A stretch of 64,000 bases of DNA from Nocardioides pocheonensis (GTDB lineage Bacteria; Actinomycetota; Actinomycetes; Propionibacteriales; Nocardioidaceae): the NCBI RefSeq assembly GCF_003725535.1, contig NZ_RJSF01000046.1, positions 76,156 to 140,155 on the forward strand, read 5' to 3'. Of the stretch, positions 1 to 8,217 are shown in pieces; position 1 is the first letter of the stretch; each line of letters opens with the position of its first letter. The notes under the pieces are model-generated. The model had not been told where the DNA came from. It did no database searches and saw nothing but the letters and a program-made list of their open reading frames with translations. Position numbers and translations under genes: made by a program.

Positions 1-339
1 GTTGATGAGCCTCGCCATGCGTGCGACCAGTCGAGCGAGGCGGGTGTTGATCGGCGGGAATCCGGTTCCACCTTCCTGGAGCCAGGCGACATCGGAGTGG
101 CTCAAGAAACGTTCAGGATGCGTGCCCGTGAAGATGACCGCGTGAATGTCGGGATCGCGGTCGACCCGATCGACCAGCTCCTTGAGCTCTTTGGCCATCG
201 TGGCGTCGAACAGGGCATGTGGGCCCCCGTCGAGACGGGCGATAAGCACCCCGGTCTCGCCCTCGACGGCGATGTGCCCTTCGGGCTGCGTGCCAGATCC
301 ATGTGGACCACCGACCGCCGGCGAGTGGGACCCGGTCAT
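1..339 (-). CDS. Enoyl-CoA hydratase/isomerase (crotonase) family, N-terminal part, cut by window edge
   Basis: The frame opens at the ATG at 339 and stays open to base 1, so only about 113 N-terminal residues are visible. They read like the start of a crotonase domain: a beta-strand with VLIARLDGG, the segment ALFDATMAKELKELVDR, then HAVIFTG, the strand before the oxyanion-hole helix. The usual GxG/GAD oxyanion residues are not yet seen; here the stretch is ERFLSHSDVAWL. Its ATG overlaps the stop of the upstream oxidoreductase by four bases (ATGA), so the two are translationally coupled. Family members hydrate or isomerise acyl-CoA esters; the substrate cannot be inferred from this fragment. 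Confidence 0.7.
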   Translation of the reverse strand, partial: MTGSHSPAVGGPHGSGTQPEGHIAVEGETGVLIARLDGGPHALFDATMAKELKELVDRVDRDPDIHAVIFTGTHPERFLSHSDVAWLQEGGTGFPPINTRLARLVARMARLIN

Positions 340-1307
340 GACGGTCCCCCGACGGTGAGCACGATCTTGCCTGTGGTCCGGCCGGTCTCGCCGAGGGCAT
401 GGGCCTTCGCGGCCTCGGCGAGGGGGAATGTCGCCTCGATGTGGGCGTGGAGCGCACCGGCTTCGACGAGCTCGGCGATGGCTTGCATTCCTGCGCGGTC
501 GTCCTCGACGAGAAGCCTCTCGAACCGGATACCGCGCTCGGTGATGTCAGCCAGCTCCTCGGGCTCGATGGGCACAGGAAGGATCGAGACGAGGGTGCCG
601 CCCGGTCGTATCACGGCGAGCGAGCGGGCGCGGCCAGCGGTGTCCATGGAGATCGAGTCGAGGACCACGTCGATGTCCTTCACCGCCTCGGCGACGTCTA
701 CCGTCTGGTAGTCGATGGCCTCGTCTACCCCGAGAGAGAGCAGGAAGTCGTGCTTGGCGGCGCTGGCGGTTCCGATGACATACGCGCCGCGGGACCTTGC
801 GATCTGGACAGCCAGATGGCCGACTCCACCCGCCGCCGCGTGGATGAGGACCCGTTGACCTGGCTGGACATCGGCGGTCTCGACGAGTGCCTGGTAAGCG
901 GTCAGTGCGGCAAGCGGCAGGGCCCCGGCCTGGACGTGGTCGATTCCGGCAGGCTTGTGGACGAACGCCCGGGCGGGGGCGGTCACGTATTCCGCGTGGG
1001 CGCCGACTCCGCGCGGGTAGGGCAGCATGCCGAATACCTCGTCGCCCGGTTTGAACACGGTGACACCGGTGCCAATAGCCTCGACCACGCCGGACACGTC
1101 CCAGCCGAGTACGGCCGGCAACATGTCGACACTCATCGGAACAGCCCGGTTCCACCAGTCGGTCGGGTTGAGGCCGGAGGCCCGGACGGCGATCAGGATC
1201 TCGCTCAGGCCCGGTGTGGGCCGGGGCACCTCCACCTCCTCGAGGACCTCTGGAGGCCCGTGGATCTCTTGGCGAATGGCTCGCATGGTCGTGGCGGTCG
1301 TCGTCAT
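336..1307 (-). CDS. NADP-dependent zinc-free alcohol dehydrogenase / quinone oxidoreductase family
   Basis: About 323 residues, the usual length for the quinone-oxidoreductase branch of the medium-chain dehydrogenases. The N-terminal GroES-like part contains SGLNPTDWWNR and GWDVSGVVEAIGTGV; the cofactor domain has AAAGGVGHLAVQIARSRGA, the nucleotide-binding glycine motif. The zinc-site cysteine cluster of classical alcohol dehydrogenases is absent. I chose the ATG at 1307, where MTTTATTMRAIRQ begins; the open frame continues further upstream but without family similarity. It is coupled to the crotonase gene downstream and follows the HxlR gene, a common regulator of such reductases. Substrate unknown. 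Confidence 0.82.
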   Translation of the reverse strand: MTTTATTMRAIRQEIHGPPEVLEEVEVPRPTPGLSEILIAVRASGLNPTDWWNRAVPMSVDMLPAVLGWDVSGVVEAIGTGVTVFKPGDEVFGMLPYPRGVGAHAEYVTAPARAFVHKPAGIDHVQAGALPLAALTAYQALVETADVQPGQRVLIHAAAGGVGHLAVQIARSRGAYVIGTASAAKHDFLLSLGVDEAIDYQTVDVAEAVKDIDVVLDSISMDTAGRARSLAVIRPGGTLVSILPVPIEPEELADITERGIRFERLLVEDDRAGMQAIAELVEAGALHAHIEATFPLAEAAKAHALGETGRTTGKIVLTVGGPS

Positions 1308-1435
1308 GCTTCCAGCGTGTCCGGCCCCGCCACACGACGCCATGGCACGATTGCCATCTTTCGACGAGATCACGCCACGGCCTGCAGGCAAGTCCGGAGA
1401 CCTGCACCACGGGCCGCTTTGCAGACCAGCAGGCT

Positions 1436-1705
1436 TCACCGCTCCCACCGCTCCTCCCACTGCATCATCGCGGCGAGAATCGGCAGGAGGTCGCGGCCCT
1501 TGTCGGTCAGCACGTACTCGTATCGGTCGGGCGCACTCTGGTACTTGCGCCGCTCGACTATCTCGGCGCTGGTCAGCCACTTCAGGCGCTCCGAGAGAAC
1601 CTTGCGGGAGATGCCGAGGTGTCTCTGGAAGTCTTCGAATCGGCATACGCCGAGCGCCCCTTGCGCGACGATCTCGAGATCCCACGAGCGCTTGAGGATG
1701 TTCAC
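1436..1705 (-). CDS. HxlR-family winged-helix regulator, probably 5'-truncated
   Basis: 89 residues with the HxlR winged helix: GVCRFEDFQRHLGISRKVLSERLKWL followed by the wing YEYVLTDKGRDLLPIL. Typical members have another 15 to 20 residues at the N-terminus carrying a conserved cysteine and a GGRW-type segment. Here the protein starts directly at NILKRSWDLEIV, so that part is missing. The upstream sequence is the end of a broken recombinase gene, so the loss coincides with a rearrangement junction. The regulator lies just upstream of the oxidoreductase it may once have controlled. Without the first helix it may not dimerise normally. Confidence 0.7.
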   Translation of the reverse strand: MNILKRSWDLEIVAQGALGVCRFEDFQRHLGISRKVLSERLKWLTSAEIVERRKYQSAPDRYEYVLTDKGRDLLPILAAMMQWEERWER

Positions 1706-2022
1706 CGCTGGGCGTGCGTGAGCCCGTCGCGGAGCGAACGCTTCGCTTCGGCGATGCGCAGCGCGTCCTCGACAGTGAGTCCCCCCGGCAGGTCGAGAGC
1801 GGGGCTGTCGGGCAGGGAGGCGGCCAGCGCCTCAGCGGTAGTGGTGATCACCCACAGGTTGTACGGGTTGTCCGCTCTCGCCTGTTCAGTGGCTGGGCCG
1901 CGGTGTCGTCCCGGCGTCAGGAACCGGGGCGTGTCGCGGGTGTGGCTCGTGGCCGGGAAAGGAGCAGTTGATGGCCCCTGGATCGAATCCCCGACCGGCC
2001 GGGCCCGGCCACTCGGCGCCAT
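1702..2022 (-). pseudogene. Remnant of a tyrosine recombinase gene, N-terminal part only
   Basis: 106 residues in frame whose middle matches the N-terminus of the intact recombinase at 26402-27574: both contain TAPFPAT, PYNLWVITTTAEALAASL and ALRIAEA. The similarity stops near base 1746 and the frame then runs into KRSLRDGLTHAQR and a stop. The entire catalytic domain (Arg, HxxR, Tyr) is missing. It is in the same orientation as the intact copy 25.6 kb away. I regard it as non-functional scar sequence. Confidence 0.8.
1746..1968. repeat. Direct repeat copy A (recombinase 5' segment)
   Basis: Bases 1746-1863 align without gaps to 27301-27418 with three mismatches in 118 by my reading. Bases 1941-1968 align to 27496-27523 at the same offset (25555) with one mismatch in 28. 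The stretch between is diverged but of equal length, so the whole 223-base block is homologous. The two copies are directly oriented and bracket the catabolic region. Confidence 0.85.
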
Positions 2023-2189
2023 CTACTTGTCCGATAGGCCGGCTGTCTCTACGACGGGGAACAACTCGTGAGAACGGGGTGAGAGATTGCTCCCCACATC
2101 AGGGTTTCGCGCGCGGCACGGCCGCTTGAAAGGCGCCGAGCCGAGGCCAGCAGTCCTGATTGGGATCAGATCGCGCGTGCTAGGGGCGC

Positions 2190-3623
2190 TCAGGCGCCTT
2201 GGCTAGCGGAACTCGTCGATCGGAGGGTTGACTGAACGTCTTCGAGGAGCTGCTTGTAGCGCACCGGAGGTGCGCCGAGCGGAAAGTCCCGCAGAACTTG
2301 GTCGTGCAACCGCCGAAGCCGAGGAGGCACTGCCTTGTCTTGGCGAGCCAAGGTGTGCACCGCTACGACCCCCAGCAGCGCCAAATTCTGATCTAGGGCC
2401 AGGCCGACGCTCTCCGCCTTGGCCCACGCGGCAAGGTCCTGAGTTCCGGTGTCGGTCTGCCCACCGGCTGCGATGCTCGTGAACGTCGGGGTCGCCGCCG
2501 TGCGCGCTTCCTCTGCGCAGCCCGCCGACGACATGTAAAGCAGGCTGATCTGTGGCTCAGACTCAAGGACCCGCAATCCGTCGGGTAGTTCGACGAGCTG
2601 ATTGAGTTGGGCGGAGACGATCTGGCACAAGTCGGCCCACGCTCGAACCAGTACGTCGACTGCGGGCGCCGCGAGGGCGTTGTGATAGCCACCGTTGGAA
2701 AGCAGCGCACCCGAAGGCGGAGCGACCTCAGGGCCAACAAAGATCGGGTTGTTGGAGGATGCCGCGAGAGCAGTGCCAGCGCACTCCTCCACCCAACTCT
2801 GAGCCCGGACGAGCCAACCAAGGACCCTCGGTGCGCTTCTGAAGGAAACCGGGGCCTGATACGCGCGCAAGTCTTCGGGATTGCGACCCGCGAGAAGTTC
2901 GCGAAGATGACGGACGCCGGATGCCTGGAACTCGTCATTCCACACCGTCTCAAGAGCCTCACTGTAGTGCGCGTCGGGCGCTCCTACAGCGGCAGCGGAC
3001 AGGGCCAGGACGAGCTCGGAGGCTCCAAGGCGTGGCCTACCGGACAAGGCCACGTCGCACAGGACGGCGGCCGCAACCGGGGACCCGTTGATCATGGCCA
3101 TGCCTTCACCCAGTTCCAGCGTGCCGTCGAAGTCGGCCCGGAACAGGTGGCTGAGCGCGATGATGTCCCCCGGCTCACCGTGTCCGCGCCCCGGCACCGG
3201 CGGGAGGTCTTCGTTCAACATCTCGATGAGTCGAACGGCAGTGTCCGCGCGCAGGCACGCGGTTCCGTTCAAGACGTCGGCAAGGCGCGCCAGAAGGATC
3301 CCTCGAGTCAACCGCTCCGGGAGCGGATCACCGAAGGCAGCGGGGGTGCTCGGAAGGCGCGCGGCGTACTCGGCCCGCTCCACCTCACCCATGACCGTCT
3401 TCGCCGCCGTGTGATGACGCGTGGTCACGCCATACAACCGCTGGTCGGAGTTTTGATCTACGAACTGCAGAAACTGCTTTCGGCGCTCCGCGATTCTCCG
3501 CAGCGCAGCGTCACCTAGTCGGACCTCCGCACCGTCTGCTACGGCACTCACCAGATCGAGAGTGAGGTCCGAAGCAGAGTTGATCTCATGTACTTCGTGA
3601 TCAACGCCCTGACCGGCGGTCAT
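2190..3623 (-). CDS. HAL/PAL-family ammonia-lyase fold protein lacking the MIO triad
   Basis: 477 residues, family-typical length. Recognisable landmarks: LYGVTT near residue 63 (YGVNTGFG in active members), GDIIALSHL at 152-160 (GDLAPLSH) and SSNNPIF (SSDNPLF). The Ala-Ser-Gly that cyclises to the MIO electrophile just before this GD is here Glu-Pro-Gly, residues 150-152; I re-read the codons to confirm it. The GFG after the tyrosine motif is also changed. MIO is essential for histidine and phenylalanine ammonia-lyases, so ordinary lyase activity is unlikely; a MIO-independent elimination or another role is possible. Its ATG overlaps the stop of the hydrolase upstream (ATGA). It is the last gene of a permease-hydrolase-lyase operon. 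Confidence 0.75.
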   Translation of the reverse strand: MTAGQGVDHEVHEINSASDLTLDLVSAVADGAEVRLGDAALRRIAERRKQFLQFVDQNSDQRLYGVTTRHHTAAKTVMGEVERAEYAARLPSTPAAFGDPLPERLTRGILLARLADVLNGTACLRADTAVRLIEMLNEDLPPVPGRGHGEPGDIIALSHLFRADFDGTLELGEGMAMINGSPVAAAVLCDVALSGRPRLGASELVLALSAAAVGAPDAHYSEALETVWNDEFQASGVRHLRELLAGRNPEDLRAYQAPVSFRSAPRVLGWLVRAQSWVEECAGTALAASSNNPIFVGPEVAPPSGALLSNGGYHNALAAPAVDVLVRAWADLCQIVSAQLNQLVELPDGLRVLESEPQISLLYMSSAGCAEEARTAATPTFTSIAAGGQTDTGTQDLAAWAKAESVGLALDQNLALLGVVAVHTLARQDKAVPPRLRRLHDQVLRDFPLGAPPVRYKQLLEDVQSTLRSTSSASQGA

Positions 3624-4480
3624 CGATCGTCTTCTGACGTAGTTGAGCGTCGTTGTGCATCGAAATGGTTGTCAACCAGCTCGCGGAGGAAGTCAGAGAC
3701 CTGCTTGGGTCTATGTCCGAACAAGGATCCGTGCCCAAGACCCTCGATCTCGTGATACCTGGCTTGCGGAGCGAGTTCTGCAAGCTCTGCGCTATAGGCG
3801 GGTGGGGCACAAACATCCTCTGAGAAGCAGACGATCTCGAGCGGAGAAGTCACCAAGGGGAGGCGGTCTACCAGATCGAAGTCGATGCACGGGACCCACT
3901 GTGTGGCCACGGTGGCCTCCGTATTCGCTACCGCGTCCGGATCCTCGAGCGCCTCGCGAAGCATCGGCCACAGGTCGGGATCTTGAAGGGCGCTAGCCGG
4001 ATACATCATCGCTGCGTAATGGGTTGCAGAGAAGGCGGGAGGAAGACTGCCGCCTGCGTCACGGTATGCGACCTCGGCCCTCATGTAGTCGCCGATCCAG
4101 CCATGATGCCCCCGCGCGGCACCAGCCAAGGAAATGCCCAGAGTGACGAGTTCCGGGTAGTCCGCCGCGAGCTGCAGCATGATCAGAGCCCCGAGAGAAT
4201 GCCCAATGACCACGGCCGGGCGGTCGCAAAGCTTCGTTAGAAGCTCGGCAGTATCAGCTGCGAAGTCCGCAATGGTCCATGGCAGCGGAGCCCTGCAGGT
4301 TGTGCCAAGCGATCCGCGGTTTTCGAACATGATCGACCGATACCCATCGGCAAATGCTTCGGCATAGTCGGGGCCCCAATCTGACGCCCGGCCACCTCCT
4401 CCCGAGAGCCACAGGATCGGCGGTCCGTCGCCGGTCTCTGCGTAGAAGGTGGCCAGGTTGGTCAGGTGAATCGGCGTCAC
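3620..4480 (-). CDS. Alpha/beta hydrolase
   Basis: 286 residues with the nucleophile elbow VVIGHSLGAL near residue 93, an oxyanion-region LWLSGGGG, and a late histidine in LGHGSLFGHRP. The acid residue is probably in CFSEDVCAP. It starts with GTG at 4480, overlapping the permease stop (GTGA), and its own stop overlaps the lyase-fold gene, so all three are made together. The substrate is unknown; an ester, amide or C-C bond of the imported compound is a reasonable guess. No signal peptide is visible, so it is cytoplasmic. Confidence 0.78.
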   Translation of the reverse strand: MTPIHLTNLATFYAETGDGPPILWLSGGGGRASDWGPDYAEAFADGYRSIMFENRGSLGTTCRAPLPWTIADFAADTAELLTKLCDRPAVVIGHSLGALIMLQLAADYPELVTLGISLAGAARGHHGWIGDYMRAEVAYRDAGGSLPPAFSATHYAAMMYPASALQDPDLWPMLREALEDPDAVANTEATVATQWVPCIDFDLVDRLPLVTSPLEIVCFSEDVCAPPAYSAELAELAPQARYHEIEGLGHGSLFGHRPKQVSDFLRELVDNHFDAQRRSTTSEDDR

Positions 4481-5979
4481 GGGTTAAGCGCCTCCTGCGC
4501 GAAGGGAGCGGAAGCCGCTTCATTGCGAACGTCGGTTGTGGCCCATTCCTCAAGATTGGCATCTGCGAGCTCGATCTGACGTCGCTCGGCATCGAGATCC
4601 ATACTCCGCGAGAGCACCAGGTACACGCCGGCCGATACCGCCATTCCGACAAATGCTGCCACGTCGTAACCGAGGTGCTTGCCGATCGGGCCCGACCACC
4701 AGTGGGTGACGGCAAACGGCACCATCGCGGCAACACTGAGCCCGTAGGCGGTGTATCCGCGCCAGTTCCAACTGCCGTACATGCCGCGCGGATTGAAGAT
4801 CTCCCGGATCGAGTAGCGACCGCGTCGCACGAGGAAGAAGTCGACCAGATTGGTCGCCGTCCATGGAGCGAGCGCATAGAAGAGGATCGTGAGGAAGTTC
4901 GCGAAGTTGGTCACGAACTGGTCAGAAGCCTTGAACGAAATCAAAACGGAGACCAGGCCGAATGCACCCGTGACCATAGGGCGGGCGAAACGTCCGGGCG
5001 TCGACGGGCGGAACGAGTCAGAAATGCTGAGCACGGTGAGACCACCACCGTAGGTGTTCATGCAGATCAAGATGGCGGTACCGACCAGGGTCACGCCGAG
5101 CAGGATGTGCCCGAAACCGCCGAAGACCGCGTCACCCGCTGCGGTCAGCCCAGAGACATAGTCGAGCTTGGGGAACGCAGCGGTCACAACGGCACCGATG
5201 CCGGCCACGACGATGCCGGTGATCGCCATGCCGAGGTAGGTGCCGAAGAACGAGGCCTTGGTGCTCAGATGAGGCAGGTAACGGGTGTAATCCGAAACGT
5301 ACGGGGCCCAGGACAGAGTTGCGACGGCCATAGCGCTGGCTTGAAGCATGAAACCGGCCATGGAGAAGCCCTGGGTGAAGCTCCCGCTGCCAGCGGGCAC
5401 GTCGAGGACGAACGGCGCAGCCACGACGAGCAGCAGAAGCGCGACGACGAAGGCTCCCGTGACCCAGCGCGAGACCTTGTGCACGAGGTCATATCCGGCG
5501 ACTGCCAGCGCGACTCCGACGACGGCCGTCAAGATCATGCCAGTGTCGAGGCTGATGTGGAACAGGTTGTTGAGACCCTGCGCCAGCAAGACGATGCCGA
5601 AGACGTTGATGCCCAGGTAGGTGGCTACGGCGATCAGGTAAATGAGGACGGCGCCCAGGTAGCCGTACTGCGGCCGCGATTGAATCATCTGCGGGATACC
5701 TAACTGCGGGCCCTGCGAGGCGTGAAACGCAGCGAAGAAGGTCCCGAACATTGACCCGAGAACGATCGCGACGAGAGACCAGAGAAGATTCAAGCCACTG
5801 AAGAAGCCGATGCTGCCAATGGCGATGCCGGTCAGGTTCGCCGAACAGGCAATCCAGACAGGGGTGACGTGCCACGGCTTGCCGTGCCGTTCGCGCCGAG
5901 GGATGTACTCGATCGAGCGCTTCTCGATCAGCTGCGTTGAGTCGGTCGACGTCAGAGAGTTCGGTGTCTGGTGAGACAT
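4477..5979 (-). CDS. NCS1-family (cytosine/purine/allantoin/hydantoin) permease
   Basis: 500 residues from the ATG at 5979, which has GAAAGG about nine bases upstream; the open frame reaches 6057 but the extra residues look non-coding. About twelve hydrophobic segments are visible, with NCS1 landmarks near the start (NLTGIAIGSIGFFSGL, GPQLGIPQMIQSRPQYG) and WAPYVSDYTRYLP in the middle. These transporters import nucleobases, hydantoins or related heterocycles with a cation. As first gene of the operon it probably supplies the substrate of the hydrolase and lyase-fold proteins. Confidence 0.85.
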   Translation of the reverse strand: MSHQTPNSLTSTDSTQLIEKRSIEYIPRRERHGKPWHVTPVWIACSANLTGIAIGSIGFFSGLNLLWSLVAIVLGSMFGTFFAAFHASQGPQLGIPQMIQSRPQYGYLGAVLIYLIAVATYLGINVFGIVLLAQGLNNLFHISLDTGMILTAVVGVALAVAGYDLVHKVSRWVTGAFVVALLLLVVAAPFVLDVPAGSGSFTQGFSMAGFMLQASAMAVATLSWAPYVSDYTRYLPHLSTKASFFGTYLGMAITGIVVAGIGAVVTAAFPKLDYVSGLTAAGDAVFGGFGHILLGVTLVGTAILICMNTYGGGLTVLSISDSFRPSTPGRFARPMVTGAFGLVSVLISFKASDQFVTNFANFLTILFYALAPWTATNLVDFFLVRRGRYSIREIFNPRGMYGSWNWRGYTAYGLSVAAMVPFAVTHWWSGPIGKHLGYDVAAFVGMAVSAGVYLVLSRSMDLDAERRQIELADANLEEWATTDVRNEAASAPFAQEALNP

Positions 5980-6063
5980 GACGCATGCCTTTCTACCTGT
6001 TGTGAGGCTAGTCCGGTTGTTCGGCCCGACGCAGCCCTCAGTTTCCGCAAGAATCACCCGCCC

Positions 6064-6077
6064 GTGACCCGGGTCAC
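6064..6077. promoter_or_regulatory. 14-bp perfect palindrome upstream of the permease operon
   Basis: GTGACCCGGGTCAC is a perfect palindrome, lying 85 bases upstream of the permease ATG and about 107 bases beyond the stop of the extradiol dioxygenase gene. No T-run follows it, so an operator is more likely than a terminator. The regulator is not identified. Confidence 0.35.
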
Positions 6078-6183
6078 ACGGCTCGTTCCGTTCAACGGCA
6101 CGCCGGTTCCGGGCTCGAGTCGTGGGCCCCAGGGGTGGCCGATAGGGACCGGTACTGGGCCTCGCGGGCCTTCGGTTGCCGCT

Positions 6184-7122
6184 TCAGCGGGGGGAGGCCG
6201 TCGCCACTGCGAAGCCCGCGATCCACTCCGGTATGGCGTGATAGAAGCGGGAGTTCACCTCGTAGTCGCCCGTCGCAGCCAAGGCTGCGAACGCGGCGAT
6301 CCAGGTCCGAACCTCGTGCCCCGAGCCCCCACCCTGAGCGCCCATCCACTCGACAGTCCAACTGTCGAGGGCTGCCAATTCGTTCTTCTCGAGGTGGTCG
6401 AGGAACTCGTTGTCCCAGGCAGGGTTGATAGGGATCATGCTCGAATCCCCCGCCGCGTAGGCGCGGCCGGCGGCCACGACCCGCTCTTCACCCTTGGCCC
6501 GCTGTTCGGCAGTCGGCGGATGTCCCTCGATGAGAGCATCGGCAACTCGAGGCGGGGCACCCTCCAGGACCGGAACAGGAGGATCGTGCGAGAGACCCCC
6601 GGAGCCGACGAAGAGGACCCGTCTGTCCATCGTGGCTGCCACTTCACCTATTGCGGCACCCAGAGCTCGGATGCGGGAGATCGGGCACAAGGGAGTCGCA
6701 ACCCCGTTGACGAATACAGGGACGACCGGGATGCGGTCGATGCCTCCGAAGATGACCTCCAGCGGCTGCACAAACCCGTGATCGACCACCATTCGCGCGG
6801 AAACCGTCAGATCGATGCCCCGATCAAGGACACCTCGGGCGAGCTCGACGGCAGCCTCGTTGTCGACCGACAGCGGGCCGGACGCAGAGCCGAAATCACC
6901 CACGGCGGTCGCGCCTGTCGCGAGGCAGAACGGCGGCATCTCCTTGTAGAAGAACCCGTTGTAGTGGTCCGGTGCGAAAAGGACCACGAGCTCGGGATCG
7001 AACTTCTTGACCCACCCGCGCGCGGCGTCGACCGCCGCGTCGACGGCTGCGAGAACCTCAGTAGCGGGGTCGTTCTTCCCGATCAGTGGGGAGTGAGACA
7101 GACCAAGTGTGGCGGCTCGCAT
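6184..7122 (-). CDS. mhpB: Class III extradiol dioxygenase, 2,3-dihydroxyphenylpropionate 1,2-dioxygenase type
   Basis: 312 residues, matching the MhpB/LigB family in length and motifs: LGLSHSPLIG at the N-terminus (iron-ligand His region), LFAPDHYNGFFY around residue 50, and MVVDHGFVQPLE. These enzymes use Fe(II) to open 3-substituted catechols next to the hydroxyls, here presumably the product of the ring dioxygenase and dihydrodiol dehydrogenase. The gene is on the opposite strand to the main operon and 13 bases downstream of a dehydrogenase, with which it likely shares a transcript from the divergent promoter near 8.15 kb. Confidence 0.88.
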   Translation of the reverse strand: MRAATLGLSHSPLIGKNDPATEVLAAVDAAVDAARGWVKKFDPELVVLFAPDHYNGFFYKEMPPFCLATGATAVGDFGSASGPLSVDNEAAVELARGVLDRGIDLTVSARMVVDHGFVQPLEVIFGGIDRIPVVPVFVNGVATPLCPISRIRALGAAIGEVAATMDRRVLFVGSGGLSHDPPVPVLEGAPPRVADALIEGHPPTAEQRAKGEERVVAAGRAYAAGDSSMIPINPAWDNEFLDHLEKNELAALDSWTVEWMGAQGGGSGHEVRTWIAAFAALAATGDYEVNSRFYHAIPEWIAGFAVATASPR

Positions 7123-7135
7123 TCGTCCGACTCCT

Positions 7136-8116
7136 TCAGTGCTCGTGGTTCGGGTGGACGATGACCTTGCCCGTGATAGCGCCGTCGATCATGAGCTGAA
7201 AGCCCTTGTGGATCTCGTCCAGGGGGATGGCTCGGTCGATGACCGGCCGCACCCCTGTGGTCTCGAGCATCCGGAGCAGCGCGATCATCTCGTGGCGTGT
7301 GCACCCGGTGGAGCCGAGGATGCGCTGCTGCTGGTAGAAGACCCGGCCGAGATCGGCGGACGGGTTCATTCCTGACGTCGCGCCCGCGGTGACCACCGTC
7401 CCGCCCGGGCGCAAGCACTTGAGGGTGTGGGCCCAGGTGGCCTCACCCACAGTCTCGATCACAGCGTCGACCTTGGCGGGGAGCCGCCCTCCGGTTTCGA
7501 CGACGCCGGCAGCTCCCCACGTGAGTGCCTCAGCTCGTTTGGACTCACTGCGGCTGGTCGCCCACACCTCGGCGCCAGCGGCGGCAGCGAGCATGATGGC
7601 TGCCGAGGCAACGCCCCCGCCGGCGCCCTGGACGAGCACCTTGTCGCCCGCCTTGACCTGAGCCTGTGTGAACAGCATCCGGTAAGCCGTTCCCCAGGCA
7701 ACAGGGAGGCACGCTGCCTCGTCGAACGACAGGCCCGTCGGTTTCGGAAGCACATTGCGTCGGGGAACCGTGAGGTACTCGGCGAACGCACCGTCGTGGC
7801 CTTCAGACAGCAGCGAACGGAGGGGATCGATCGTTTCGTCACCCATGCCTCGATCGGCGTCAGCGACGATCGGGTACACGACGACCTCGTTGCCCTCTTC
7901 GTCGTAGCCGGCCGCATCGCAACCGAGAATCCGAGGCAGTTGTTCTGCGGGGTGACCCACGCCGCGCAGCGTCCACAGGTCGTGCATGTTCAGCGACGAG
8001 GCCACGACCTTGACCAAGGCCCAACCCGGAGGCGGGGTGGGGACTGCGACATCCAGCAGCTCGAGGCAGGACAACGGGTCGATGGCGCTCTGCGACGTGG
8101 CGACAGCAGCTCTCAT
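7136..8116 (-). CDS. Zinc-binding-type alcohol dehydrogenase / quinone oxidoreductase
   Basis: 326 residues from the ATG at 8116; the open frame starts at 8191 but upstream residues show no family similarity. Medium-chain dehydrogenase features: SSLNMHDLWTLRG, ILGCDAAGYD, and the nucleotide-binding GAGGGVASAAIMLAAAAGAEV. The fold resembles crotonyl-CoA reductase/quinone reductase relatives rather than a true zinc enzyme, because the catalytic cysteine-histidine set is not evident. First gene of a two-gene unit with mhpB. It may act on a side chain or aldehyde intermediate; the exact step is unknown. Confidence 0.78.
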   Translation of the reverse strand: MRAAVATSQSAIDPLSCLELLDVAVPTPPPGWALVKVVASSLNMHDLWTLRGVGHPAEQLPRILGCDAAGYDEEGNEVVVYPIVADADRGMGDETIDPLRSLLSEGHDGAFAEYLTVPRRNVLPKPTGLSFDEAACLPVAWGTAYRMLFTQAQVKAGDKVLVQGAGGGVASAAIMLAAAAGAEVWATSRSESKRAEALTWGAAGVVETGGRLPAKVDAVIETVGEATWAHTLKCLRPGGTVVTAGATSGMNPSADLGRVFYQQQRILGSTGCTRHEMIALLRMLETTGVRPVIDRAIPLDEIHKGFQLMIDGAITGKVIVHPNHEH

Positions 8117-8217
8117 GTCCCAAACCGTCTCTCGATCCGTGAGGAAGAGACACGGCTCGTGCCGTTGTGCGGCACATGCGGTGGAGTACACGGTCCGCAG
8201 CGACTTCTCTTCTCTGC
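8117..8217. promoter_or_regulatory. Divergent promoter region between dehydrogenase-mhpB and dioxygenase operons
   Basis: 101 bases separate the two divergent start codons, so promoters for both directions should lie here. A perfect 6-bp inverted repeat GTGCCG-TTGTG-CGGCAC spans 8159-8175, and TGCGG/CCGCA arms follow. No clear Shine-Dalgarno precedes the dioxygenase ATG at 8218, so it could be leaderless or start elsewhere. This is a plausible binding region for the IclR or XRE-cupin regulator. Confidence 0.45.

Noticed and set aside
1308..1685. Longer start for the oxidoreductase
   Set aside because: The extension is antisense-like to the HxlR gene frame and has no dehydrogenase similarity; the ATG at 1307 fits the family N-terminus.
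1983..1992. TCGAATCCCC as a left attachment copy of the tRNA-Ala T-arm
   Set aside because: Only ten bases match and they lie in recombinase-derived coding sequence, so chance is sufficient explanation.
4354..5703. 449-codon open frame on the plus strand
   Set aside because: Antisense to the NCS1 permease; the hydrophobic segments of the permease explain this region.
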